The translations under genes and the position numbers were made by a program. The notes below the pieces were generated by a model. The model did not search any database. It was given only the letters and a program-made list of their open reading frames with translations, and had not been told where the DNA came from. DNA of 64,000 nucleotides. Origin: an uncultured Candidatus Saccharibacteria bacterium. Its GTDB lineage: Bacteria > Patescibacteriota > Saccharimonadia > Saccharimonadales > Saccharimonadaceae. The stretch is from assembly GCA_946222005.1 (NCBI GenBank), contig CAMIHP010000006.1:1-64000 (forward strand), given 5' to 3'. Position 1 is the first letter of the stretch. Every line of letters starts with the position of its first letter. Of this stretch, positions 1 to 8,200 are shown in pieces.

Positions 1-2
1 AG

Positions 3-20
3 GTACAAATCGATTTGTAC
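3..20. repeat. 18-bp perfect palindrome
   Basis: The half-site GTACAAATC is followed directly by its exact reverse complement. The centre is ATCGAT, a hexamer that also bounds the cytosine-free tract further on. It could be an operator or a short hairpin, but nothing in the window decides between these. Confidence 0.6.
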
Positions 21-103
21 TATAGTTACCCTGTTTTTCTCTGTTAGTGTGGGTTCTTTTTCTCTTCTTTTTATATATTTATATATATAATAGGAGAGAA
101 ATC

Positions 104-339
104 GATATGGTTGGATATATAGGTATATAGATGTATAGGGAGATATAGGTAAAGATAGATAAATAAAGAAATATAAATATAAAGATAAAGGAAATAGAGA
201 GAAAGAGAAAGAGAGTAAATAAAGATAGATAGATTAAATAAATAGAAATATAGAAAGATAAAGAGATAGATAAATAGATATAGAGATAAGTATAGAAATA
301 GATAGAGATATAGATAAAGAGAGATGGGTATAAATATAT
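104..339. repeat. 236-base cytosine-free, GATA-rich low-complexity tract
   Basis: Between the C at 103 and the C at 340 the + strand contains only A, G and T, with many imperfect copies of GATA, TAGA and AAAGA. The tract is bounded at both ends by ATCGAT (101-106 and 338-343). No credible reading frame lies in it; a minus-strand open frame over 234-461 is a by-product of the skewed composition. The stretch 1-543 holds this tract, the palindrome at 3-20 and no recognised gene. Confidence 0.85.
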
Positions 340-543
340 CGATACATAGAGAATAGATATAGTATCAAGATATATTGGTAGATAGAAATATGCTTATTGC
401 AGCGCATATACTGAGTGCAGTATGAGAAAGGAGTAAAGCGCTCAGCTTCAAATAGGCACACTTTGACTTACCCGATCAAATATGGCACACTTGAGGGTGG
501 TGGGGCGACCAGCGCTCCCAGACTGCATGGAAAGGAGATGACC

Positions 544-870
544 ATGCACAATAGGAAGAACGCATGGGACGATCGTTCCATGCAAAGAGAAGCCAGAAAG
601 GCGCGCACGGTTGCGCCATTCTGGATGATTGGAGTAGCCTCCTGGGCGGGTGTACCGCTCGGGAGTTACCTGTTGCTGTTCCACTTCGGTGGGACGGCAT
701 TTGAACGTCACGAGCTGCCTTGGCTCGTGATGTATCTCACATGGCTTCTCTTTGGAGGGGTCATCGTGGCAGGCCAGCGCCTGCCGAAGGTGTTGGGGCT
801 GCCGCTCATTGCAGTGGCCGCCGTCGGAGGGATTTTTATCTCCCTCCTCGCCTGGGGGTTAGCAATCTAA
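544..870 (+). CDS. small membrane protein, uncharacterised
   Basis: I do not recognise this protein. It is 108 residues with a charged N-terminus (MHNRKNAWDDR) followed by three hydrophobic segments at about residues 22-43, 57-76 and 84-106, so it should be an inner-membrane protein with three spans. The start at 544 is chosen because AAAGGAG lies six bases upstream; an in-frame ATG two codons earlier (538) sits too close to that site. It precedes atpC, which might suggest a role near ATP synthase such as an AtpI-like protein, but no motif supports this. Confidence 0.6.
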   Translation: MHNRKNAWDDRSMQREARKARTVAPFWMIGVASWAGVPLGSYLLLFHFGGTAFERHELPWLVMYLTWLLFGGVIVAGQRLPKVLGLPLIAVAAVGGIFISLLAWGLAI

Positions 871-1003
871 CCTTCCTAGGTCGCCCATTACCCACTAAGG
901 ACGGGTTGAGCAGTACCGTTTGGCTTGCTGCTCCCCGCCCTTTTCTCTCGCTTGGAGTAAAAATCACCCTGCCTTCTACCTCGCTTTTTCTTTGCTACTC
1001 TGC

Positions 1004-1009
1004 TATAGT
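1004..1009 (+). promoter_or_regulatory. extended -10 (TGCTATAGT) for atpC
   Basis: TATAGT preceded by TGC ends six bases before the atpC ATG, so transcription would start at or next to the start codon. There is no Shine-Dalgarno sequence between. Confidence 0.5.
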
Positions 1010-1015
1010 AAGGCT

Positions 1016-1447
1016 ATGGATTTAGAACTTGTGACACTGACTGGTAGCAAGCTACACGAGACTGTGTATGAGGTGATGCTGCCGACGCCGGATGGGCAGA
1101 TTGCGGTCTTCCCGGGGCACGAACCACTGGTAACCCTGGCAGTGCCAGGCGTTGTAGCGGTGCGTCGCGCCAAAGACGACAGTGACGACCATCTGGAGTA
1201 CTTTGCCATCTCTGGTGGGGTGGTTGAGATTAGCCAGACAAAGGTACGTATCTTGGTCGACGAAGCCGAGCATGGCGACGATATCATTGAGGCTGAGAGT
1301 AAAGCCGCCCTCGAGCGTGCTCTCAAGCAGCGCGATAACGCCAGTAACCAAGTGGAGCTCGAGAAGGCTCACCAGCTGGTCGACCGCCATGCCGTGCGCC
1401 TCAAGGTGGCTGGCCTGCGCCGACGCCACAACAAGCACCGCGTATAA
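1016..1447 (+). CDS. atpC: F-type ATP synthase epsilon subunit
   Basis: This is the epsilon subunit of the F1 central stalk, which links gamma to the c-ring and modulates ATP hydrolysis. The 143-residue product has the N-terminal beta-sandwich (about residues 1-85, with the typical TPDGQIAVFPGHEPLVTL stretch) and a C-terminal helical hairpin (about 90-135, here K/R/E rich). The length is normal for the family. The start at 1016 fits both the domain boundary and a -10 box six bases upstream. In most bacteria atpC directly follows atpD; here the 1 kb upstream holds only a small membrane protein and low-complexity DNA, so the other subunits are not adjacent within this window. Confidence 0.88.
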   Translation: MDLELVTLTGSKLHETVYEVMLPTPDGQIAVFPGHEPLVTLAVPGVVAVRRAKDDSDDHLEYFAISGGVVEISQTKVRILVDEAEHGDDIIEAESKAALERALKQRDNASNQVELEKAHQLVDRHAVRLKVAGLRRRHNKHRV

Positions 1448-1491
1448 TAATATTAGGGTAACAGAGACAACCGCAGAGAGACAGCAGTATA

Positions 1492-2442
1492 ATGACGGAA
1501 TTTTATCCTCCCCATCCATCATTACCAGAGGGGACATATGATTATCGAGATAATAAGAAGACGACAAGTAATTGCTATGAGCAGCCTGTCGTATCCTACC
1601 AGCTAGGCGACGAATATGGCCTTGGTAAGCTCGATACACCAGAGTGGTCTCGCGCAGCAGAGTTTGTCCAGCGGCTCGGCGAGTACTATCTGCCAGCAGT
1701 GCAGAACATCATTGGCGCGTGCATGGATGGCCGACCCGGCAGCACAGCGGAAGCAGTGCCAAATGGTGCAGGCGGTGGCTTGCTCTACCTAGTAACGGAT
1801 CGGCTGGTGCACGGTGATAGTAATTCTATTGATGAAGCGAATGCGCGCGTCCTGGGGCGAATTGGCCAGATACCCGCGATGGTGCACGTCCATCGGGACG
1901 ACAATACTCATGGCGAAGACGCTGGCTGCGCAGCAGCCGACAAGGTGGGTGCGATCTTTACCATCATTGCTCAGCATGGTGAGCAATTGCGCAGCCTAGC
2001 CACCGAGCTTGGCCTTGGTGGTGATATTAGCGACGAAGCACACCAGCAGATCATTCGCCATGCAGCAGATGAGTCCAAGCTTGTTATGGCTAGTGGCAAC
2101 GATCTTGTGGCAATGGTCGACGCGCAGTTAGCAAAGAGTGCTGAGCCCACTGGTGCTCACACCGATATATTGCGCGGCAACCACCATGAGGCGGCAGTGG
2201 TAATGAATCAGCGCACGGGGACGACGCTCGACCGCCAGGCCTTGGCGCGGGAATTCGACCGCGCACACGAGCATCACCAGGCTTTCAATATTGATACATG
2301 GGCCTTTGCACCCTCGGCCGAGGCGCTCTACCCAGATGACCCAACTGCCCAGCAGCAGGCAACCACTGCCATGCTCTACTACAACCTTGCTGCCATCATG
2401 GCGCTGTGTGGCCCACGCATGACAGTGACGGTGCTCGAGTAG
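1492..2442 (+). CDS. carbonic anhydrase-like protein (CDCA/beta-CA type motif), tentative
   Basis: A 316-residue cytosolic protein of a family seen in Saccharibacteria. The segment GACMDGRPG resembles the CxDxR active-site motif of beta-type and cadmium-type carbonic anhydrases, and HGEDAGCAAADK about 60 residues later could supply a further His and Cys metal ligand. A second His-rich stretch, RGNHHEAAV, lies near residue 225. If correct it would interconvert CO2 and bicarbonate. The match is by motif only and the metal is not predictable. The ATG at 1492 lies inside a TATAAT string; an earlier TATAAT near 1445 could serve it with a leader of about 40 bases. A later non-ATG start is not excluded. 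Confidence 0.45.
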   Translation: MTEFYPPHPSLPEGTYDYRDNKKTTSNCYEQPVVSYQLGDEYGLGKLDTPEWSRAAEFVQRLGEYYLPAVQNIIGACMDGRPGSTAEAVPNGAGGGLLYLVTDRLVHGDSNSIDEANARVLGRIGQIPAMVHVHRDDNTHGEDAGCAAADKVGAIFTIIAQHGEQLRSLATELGLGGDISDEAHQQIIRHAADESKLVMASGNDLVAMVDAQLAKSAEPTGAHTDILRGNHHEAAVVMNQRTGTTLDRQALAREFDRAHEHHQAFNIDTWAFAPSAEALYPDDPTAQQQATTAMLYYNLAAIMALCGPRMTVTVLE

Positions 2443-2688
2443 TTTCTTGGGTGTAGCAAATAACAAGTAAATTAAACCAATCTTTCGACTAAGAGGTCTA
2501 TTGATTATTGTCTCTTTTGCTTTGCCTGGCAATAGCTATCACGGCAAACACTTCTTGCTTCATAGATAAGGATATCTCAAGCATCACTACTACCCTGCAC
2601 ATACCGATGGAGAACTATCGCTCTCGTTCGTCCTCATGACGATATAATTTGAGGATATCACCCTCCTTTACCATAGCACAAACACCAT

Positions 2689-3684
2689 CTACTCAGATGT
2701 GCGCATAGTCTCGTGCCACTGGTGGATAGTCTGCCGCGCTTCATCTGTGCTGGTGGTGTGCATCAGCTGGTCGCGCAACTCCTTGGCGCCATCGAAATCG
2801 CGAATGTAGATCTTGTAGAAGCGTTTGAGCGTCTCGTATGGCCGGCCTAGCTGTGGCTGCCAGTGGTCGAAGAGATCGAGGTGGTAGCGAAGGAGTGCGA
2901 AGTTGCGCTGCGCCATAGAGCTACTGCCCTGCGCTACACTATCGGTACGCGGCGTACGCGGTGCAAAGCAAAATGGATCGGCAAACACCCCACGGCCAAT
3001 CATCACGCCATTAACACCCGGGTGGGCTGCCACTAGTGCCATGCCATGCGCCCGATCGCGAATATCACCATTGATGGTGAGCAGCGTCTGCGGCGCAATC
3101 GCATCGCGCAGCGCCACGATATCATCAATCAGCTCATAGTGCGCCGCTACCTTGCTCATCTCCTTCTTGGTGCGCAAGTGAATAGTCAGATTGACGATAT
3201 CTTGCTGGAGTAGTGTTGTGAGCCACGCCCGCCATTCATCCACAGTGCTGTAGCCAAGGCGGGTCTTCACGCTGACTGGCAGGCCAGCCGTCTTGGCTGC
3301 GGCAATAGCAGCTACTGCAACGTCTGGATTGCGAATCAGCGCCGCTCCCCCGCTCTTGATAGCACTCTTGGCAGGGCAGCCCATGTTGATATCAACCCCT
3401 GCAAAGCCCAGGCGCGCGCAGTGCTGAGCAAACTGCTCCATATCGCCCGGCTCGCCGCCCCAGATTTGCGCCACGAGGGGGTATTCGTCGTCCGTCTTGA
3501 CGAGCCGGCCAGCAATTGCCCTGTCGCCAGCGTGTACCCAGCCCGTCGCATTGGCAAACTCAGTAAAGAACACATCGGGCGCACCAGCCCGCCGCACCAC
3601 GTGGCGAAACACCACATCCGTCACCGCCTCCATCGGCGCCAAAACAAAAAACGGCTGCGGCAAATCATTCCAAAACGACGTCAT
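2689..3684 (-). CDS. dus: tRNA-dihydrouridine synthase
   Basis: An FMN- and NADPH-dependent enzyme that reduces specific uridines in the tRNA D-loop. The 331-residue TIM-barrel protein has the family landmarks: LAPMEAVTD at the N-terminus, DINMGCPAKSA with the catalytic Cys at about residue 103, KTRLGY, TINGDIRD, and the phosphate-binding GVMIGRGVFADPF. A helical RNA-binding domain follows from about residue 245. Length is normal. The -10 hexamer TATAAT ends eight bases before the ATG. It stands alone, followed downstream by a gene-free stretch of about 245 bases (2443-2688) in which I see no gene. Confidence 0.93.
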   Translation of the reverse strand: MTSFWNDLPQPFFVLAPMEAVTDVVFRHVVRRAGAPDVFFTEFANATGWVHAGDRAIAGRLVKTDDEYPLVAQIWGGEPGDMEQFAQHCARLGFAGVDINMGCPAKSAIKSGGAALIRNPDVAVAAIAAAKTAGLPVSVKTRLGYSTVDEWRAWLTTLLQQDIVNLTIHLRTKKEMSKVAAHYELIDDIVALRDAIAPQTLLTINGDIRDRAHGMALVAAHPGVNGVMIGRGVFADPFCFAPRTPRTDSVAQGSSSMAQRNFALLRYHLDLFDHWQPQLGRPYETLKRFYKIYIRDFDGAKELRDQLMHTTSTDEARQTIHQWHETMRTSE

Positions 3685-3692
3685 ATCAAGCT

Positions 3693-3698
3693 ATTATA
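3693..3698 (-). promoter_or_regulatory. -10 hexamer for dus, leaderless spacing
   Basis: Minus strand TATAAT, preceded by TGT (extended -10), with eight bases to the ATG at 3684 and no Shine-Dalgarno site. Confidence 0.5.
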
Positions 3699-3782
3699 AC
3701 ACAATATATCAGGGGAAAGCCCCGCACCCACGCTTTATTTTATGCGTAGATGGGTGTCGCAGTGGATGCGGGGCGATGTGAG

Positions 3783-3804
3783 CAAAATATGGTCTTATAG
3801 ACCA
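3783..3804 (-). terminator. intrinsic terminator of the first structured RNA
   Basis: On the minus strand TGGTCT-ATA-AGACCA is followed by TATTTTG. It is preceded by a second hairpin (CTCCAAGG...CCTTGGAG), and both lie just past the tRNA-like domain. Confidence 0.55.
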
Positions 3805-3858
3805 CCCCCTTTCTGGGGTCAACTCTCCAAGGCATTTCCTTGGAGGGGGCTCACAGAG

Positions 3859-3960
3859 CTGGGATGGCAGGAGTCGAACCTGCTACGAGAGTTCCCACGA
3901 ATGCTTGTCTCCATTGACAAGCAAGCCTCTCGTACCCCGCAACCACGCGGGCCATCCCAG
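3859..3960 (-). ncRNA. tRNA-like domain 1 of a structured RNA
   Basis: Read on the minus strand, CTGGGATGG and CCATCCCAG form a 9-bp acceptor-like stem around a perfect T-arm (GCAGG-TTCGACT-CCTGC). Next to the acceptor is a D-arm-like hairpin (CCCGC-GTGGTT-GCGGG). Where a tRNA has its anticodon arm there is an 8-bp helix TACGAGAG/CTCTCGTA capped by an inner hairpin with stem GCTTGTC/GACAAGC, giving no 7-base anticodon loop. CCA is not encoded, unlike the five ordinary tRNA genes here. The element is embedded in a likely transcript of about 250 bases starting near 4035. A short frame with AAGGAG upstream (3883-3972, 29 codons) runs through it. I cannot assign it to tmRNA, tRNA-Sec or another known class. 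Confidence 0.6.
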
Positions 3961-4041
3961 GTCGGTCACCATCGACCGACTACTCCTTACAAAAACTCAA
4001 GCCGGAGCAGATCCGGCGAATTATTTGCAAGGGTAGAGATA

Positions 4042-4070
4042 ATTGTAATCTACCTAGTGAGGATTGTCAA
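4042..4070 (-). promoter_or_regulatory. promoter of structured RNA 1
   Basis: Minus strand TTGACA, 17-base spacer, TACAAT. This is close to the sigma-70 consensus. The predicted start is near 4035, followed by hairpins GCCGGA/TCCGGC and GTCGGTC/GACCGAC before the tRNA-like domain. No protein gene follows for the length of that transcript. Confidence 0.65.
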
Positions 4071-4114
4071 GTAGTGAGCGCCTGAATTTTATAGCTATAC
4101 CACGGTTATGTACT

Positions 4115-4164
4115 AAAAAAGGAAGAAGCTCCTGCCTCAACGCATGATGCGGATGCAGGAGCTC
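4115..4164 (-). terminator. intrinsic terminator of the second structured RNA
   Basis: Minus strand GAGCTCCTGC pairs with GCAGGAGCT, followed by TCTTCC and a run of six T. It ends the chain of hairpins that begins at the tRNA-like domain at 4410-4468. Confidence 0.65.
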
Positions 4165-4409
4165 GGGAGAGACTACAAGCGGTTCTGCTCGTCCTGGCGG
4201 GTGGCCAAGGCGCGAGTGAATCTCGCGAGTCCCTTATTTTAAAGAAGTCTCCGTGGCAGGTGCACGGTGCGCGGCAATAACGCGCAGCATGAGAGTTGCC
4301 TCCAAGTGGCAACGATACCGCCTACCCCCTCTTGATGCCCGACAAGGGGTAGCCTGCGGCGGTTGCTATGGCAGTGCTCTACGCGGGAAAGCGGAGCACT
4401 GCTATATAG
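4165..4409 (-). ncRNA. chain of strong hairpins 3' of tRNA-like domain 2
   Basis: On the minus strand at least five stable hairpins follow one another: AGTGCTC/GAGCACT, CTACCCC/GGGGTAG nested within CCGCC/GGCGG, GTTGCC/GGCAAC, GCGCG/CGCGC and CGCGAG/CTCGCG. No frame shows protein-like composition; the longest one (4239-4442) is an Arg/Leu-rich artefact. Together with the tRNA-like domain upstream and the terminator downstream this looks like one structured RNA. Its class is unknown to me. Confidence 0.5.
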
Positions 4410-4468
4410 CGGAGATAGCAGGAGTCGAACCTGCAACGTCATTGTTAGGAGCCTGACTCCTTATCTCC
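4410..4468 (-). ncRNA. tRNA-like domain 2 (59 nt, no anticodon arm)
   Basis: Minus strand GGAGATA/TATCTCC forms a 7-bp acceptor-like stem. Inside are a hairpin AGGAG-TCAGG-CTCCT, a short AAC/GTT pairing, and a T-arm identical in sequence to that of domain 1 (GCAGG-TTCGACT-CCTGC). At 59 bases it is too short for a normal tRNA and CCA is not encoded. Upstream another long hairpin (TATAGC/GCTATA within TAGGT/ACCTA) and CAGCCTC/GAGGCTG separate it from the zinc-ribbon gene. A D-armless tRNA is possible on paper (loop GTCAGGC) but unlikely in bacteria. Confidence 0.55.
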
Positions 4469-4557
4469 TATAACGGATAGGTGTATAGCCTTATTCTGCT
4501 ATACTTACCTACTCTCTCAGCCTCGCACGTGAGGCTGACCGTCTTTCTTCATAAAGA

Positions 4558-4692
4558 TCAAAGATCCTTATGACACGACGGACAGCGGTAGTCCCGCAGC
4601 CCGTCGACAAACAATGTCGCACTACAGTGGCGACATTTTGTCTTTATTGTATACAAGCCCTGCGGGCTTGTTTTTGCGTAGTACGCAAACAC
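4558..4692 (-). CDS. tiny zinc-ribbon protein
   Basis: A 44-residue protein ending in KTKCRHCSATLFVDGLRDY followed by RCPSCHKDL, so two CxxC knuckles spaced as in a zinc ribbon. This resembles the phage Mu Com-type ribbon, but the match is short. The GTG start at 4692 is preferred because GGAGGTG lies eight bases upstream; a TTG 20 codons earlier has no such site. Inside the coding region ACAAGCCC-GCA-GGGCTTGT makes a perfect hairpin. The gene sits immediately before tRNA-like domain 2 and probably shares its transcript. Nucleic-acid binding is a reasonable inference; the function is unknown. Confidence 0.5.
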   Translation of the reverse strand: MFAYYAKTSPQGLYTIKTKCRHCSATLFVDGLRDYRCPSCHKDL

Positions 4693-4830
4693 GAGGTATT
4701 CACCTCCTCTCTGCCGAAGTCTCGGCAGGATTGTCGGTGAACCCTTTTTCAAGGACGCTCTCGTGCTGAGCGTCTCGAGATAGCCACATCGGGTGGCTAT
4801 CAGGGTTCACTCAGTTTCGAGCTGTTACTA

Positions 4831-4859
4831 TATATACCAATATACAGCGACCCTGTCAA
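4831..4859 (-). promoter_or_regulatory. promoter of the zinc-ribbon / structured RNA 2 unit
   Basis: Minus strand TTGACA, 17-base spacer, TATATA. The leader of about 130 bases carries two long perfect hairpins, GATAGCCAC/GTGGCTATC and GACGCTC/GAGCGTC, before the Shine-Dalgarno site of the zinc-ribbon gene. Confidence 0.6.
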
Positions 4860-5203
4860 TCAATATACGCATATCCTGCAGAGATTCTCATTTTGTTCTT
4901 ACGTTCTGTTTCATGCTATGTACTATTCGCAACAAACGATAGACGACGCGGACTTACTGCAATCAGACAGTCTCATACTCTCTCTGTAAGGATCAGATAA
5001 AATAAGAAGAGTAATTTCCCTAGAAAACCCACTCACCAGCGCGCGAGCTAAGGATGTCTCGTATACTGGACTGAAGATATTTCGGGCCAGAGTAGCAAAA
5101 AAGCTTGCTCATGTGATTAGCTATTAGCCATTAGCCACTCCACTCTCTCCTGTAGTGCGTTGCAGCAAGGGCATATATACGTGGCAAGTGCTCGCCCGAG
5201 CGG
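4860..5203. other. gene-free stretch
   Basis: About 340 bases between the promoter of the zinc-ribbon unit and the end of the helicase gene. I see no supported gene, RNA or repeat here. Confidence 0.6.
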
Positions 5204-8200
5204 CTATTCTTGCTCTTCTATATGCCTATGCCGCAGCAAATCCTCCTCAAAGGCGAGAATGCCTTTGTAGGTGGCTGGGTAGTGGCTGGTGTCGGGCAGC
5301 TTGAGCTGGGTAATGCAGCGCCACACGGCGGCAATGAGCTGAGCAAATTCATCCAGCTCGGCCTGAGAAAAGCTGGTGCTGAGCTGGTGGATATCGCCCG
5401 TATCCTTATCTGGCTCGACGAACTGCAGCGTAGCCCCGGCAAAGTCGTAGCGCGCATAGTCGCGCGAGTGGCGCACAAGGAGCTCGTAGAACATTAGCTG
5501 CTGGCGGTATTTGTGCAGCTTAATCTTCTCGGCATCGGTGCGGCCCTGCCAACTGCGGGCGGGCTTGCCCGTTTTGTAATCTGTAACGGCGATGGTATTG
5601 GCAGTGTGATCAATATCGACAAGGTCGAGCGTGCCAGTAAGGCGAGCATCACCAAGCACAACTCCTTGGCCGGCAAAGCTCAGCTCGGTCTTTTGCTCGG
5701 GACGGAATGTATGCGCCTCGGCCTGCAAGAAGGCGCTCAGTGAATCAAGCCCCTTGCGGCTAAAGTACGCGAAGTCCTCTGGCCCCAGTGGCTGGCGATT
5801 CAGCTCTTGCTCAAAGTCGCCCAGGATATCCTCGGCCGGCCGCACCTTGCCCGTGGCAGTGAGATGGGTGTGCGCACGCTGCAGTACGTGGTGGATGGCA
5901 TTGCCGTAGATGGCATGAGGGCTAGGCGCCTGTGGGAAGCGCAGTAGGTAGCCAGTGAGAAAGGCTGCTGGCCCACCGCGCGACACGTCTAAGAAGGCAG
6001 TAAGGTGGGTGCTAGAGAGCTTATACTGCTCGAGCATAGGCTGGAGGAGCTGCTGCAAATCGGGCTCGGGTGTGCCAACTGGCGCAAGGCGGCGCTGCCA
6101 ATCGGTAGTGAGCTGGGTGGTGAGGCTTGGCACGTCATTGGGCATGTCGACAGTAGTTGCAGTGAGGTCGATACCGTCGAGGAAGCTGGCCGGCAGCGTT
6201 GCTTTGCCAGCATCATCTTGGGTGCTGTAGCTGATGGTGAGGTGGTCGCGCGCCCGCGTCATGGCGACAAAAAAGAGACGGAGGCGTTCGTCGTACGTAT
6301 TGCCGGCGGGGGCAATGGCGAGGTTATCTGGATAGGTGATGAGCGACACAGGTGAGCGCACGCGCCGCCCCCAGGTGCTATCGACCGTGCCAACGATATA
6401 GACATGGCCAAACTCTAGCCCCTTGGCCTTGTGTGCCGTCATGAGGTTAATGCGGCCAGTATGCGCCTCGGTGCGCTGGCGAATGGTGGTGATGGGTGTC
6501 TTGAACTGCCGATGCAAGCTGAGGAGGTCGAGTATATCGGCAAGCCGGAGTGTCTCGTCATCACCACGATGCTCCTGTGTGCGGCTGCGCAGCGTGCGCA
6601 AAGCCTCGAGGCAGGCGAGGTATGCGTCGGGCTGCTCGGCAAGCTTCTCACGCGAGAAGTAATAGTCGTACAGTGGTGAGCGGTAGCTTATGGTGGGCAT
6701 TGCAGGAGTTGCTTCGGCGGAGAGGCTGATGGGTTGGTCGAATTGGGCCATCTGTTGCGCCATATATTCGGTGATGACACTGGCTACGACGGCTTGAGTT
6801 TTTTCGCCAGCGGCTGGCTGCGGGATGCCAAGCAGATCATCCAGCACCAGCTCGAGCGGTTGATGCTGTGCATGCCACGCCATATGGATGAGCCACACCA
6901 TCAGAGGTTGGAAGGTTGGGCTGGCCATCATTGTCTCGCCCCACGTTTGGCGGTTGCGCCACGCCTGGAGGCTAAGCTGCCAAATATCCTGACTAGCAAA
7001 GCCAAAGGCCGGGTGCGCCATTAGCTCTGGCAGCAGGCTATCGGCGGTGGGGAACTCCCCTGCTGCTATAGCATCGATGACCCGCGCGAGTAGCTCAAGT
7101 GCTTGGATGACAGGATTGTCGAGAATGTTATCGCGCCGCTCGTAGTTGATGGCAATCCCTGCGGCCTGGAGGTGCGGCACCAGTGCCACCAGCTCGCGGT
7201 GGCGCCGAGCAAGGACGGCGATCTCCTCGGGCGGTGTGCCGCTGTCGATTTGCTGGCGAATCTGCTGCGCCAGCCATTGGCGCTCAGCCAGGCTGGTGGG
7301 CAGCTCGGCGAGGCTGACGGCAGTCTGGGTTGGCTGGTGGTGAGCGGTGAGCGTCTTGTCGAGCTCAGGAAGCACCGTCTCTAACCGGTCGCCCCCCTGG
7401 GTGATAACAGCCCGGGCTGGCGTGAGAATGGCGCGACTCGAGCGGTAATTATCTGTCAAGGCGATCAGCTGCACATCACGGTAGTGGCTGCGGAAGCGGT
7501 GGATGTTGCTCACATCTGCCCCCTGGAAGCTGTAGATTGCTTGGTCATCATCCCCCACCGCCATAATGTTGGGGCGACCCTCGTGGACGGGGCTACTTGT
7601 TAGCGAAAAGAGGATGCGCAGCTGTGCGAGGTTGGTATCTTGGAATTCATCCACCATGATGTATTGGTACTGCTCCTCTAGGTTGGCGCGTAGTTCGGGC
7701 TGGGCATCGAGCGCCTGAGCGAGCTGGAGAATCATATCATCGTAGTCATAGAGACCAGCTGCGCTCAGCTCGGTGAGATATGCATCATAAACCTCAGCGA
7801 GGGCGCGCAGCTTACCGAGGCGCTTGCGATCTTTTAAGACATAGCTTCCAGTAGCATCCTTCTCGCACCAGTGGTTGCGCCAGGCGGTCAGTGGCGTGGT
7901 CTTACCGCTATCAAGCGTCTCATCGATCGCTCGAGCCAGGCTGAGCGAGAAGCTATCGGCTAGTGGTGGAATGGTGGGTGGCAATGGCGGCAGTGGTAGC
8001 TGGGCTGCTTCGCCCGCCAACGGGGCGAGCTTGCCCGCCATCGGTTTGCTTATCCGCCCAGCCGCAAAGACCTCGCTGAGACGTGGCTCGACGGCTGCTA
8101 TGAGCGCCTCATCCGCATCGATGACTTGCCGAAGCTCTCTACTGCTCAGGCCGGCCTGCTTGAGCTGGCTAATGCTGCGGCTAATGTCTTGCAGGTAGGT

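Noticed and set aside
234..461. Open frame of 75 codons on the minus strand in the low-complexity tract
   Set aside because: Made of Ile/Ser/Leu/Tyr repeats dictated by the GATA-rich DNA; no ribosome site and no protein-like composition.
720..1025. 101-codon frame overlapping the small membrane gene and atpC promoter
   Set aside because: Out of frame with both real genes, Pro/Leu/Arg-rich, and crosses the atpC -10 region.
3859..3960. tRNA-Sec
   Set aside because: The long acceptor/T-stem and the 6-bp D-stem are suggestive, but no 7-base loop with U-TCA can be formed and an 8-bp helix occupies the anticodon-arm site.
4239..4442. 67-codon frame through tRNA-like domain 2
   Set aside because: Extremely Arg/Leu-rich, overlaps strong RNA structure, and no frame-typical codon pattern.
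3859..4468. tmRNA
   Set aside because: Both elements close their acceptor stem within 59-102 bases, no tag frame with an Ala-rich end is found, and the conserved 5' GGTTTCGACA element is absent. A permuted tmRNA was also considered, but the required distant acceptor strand is not present.
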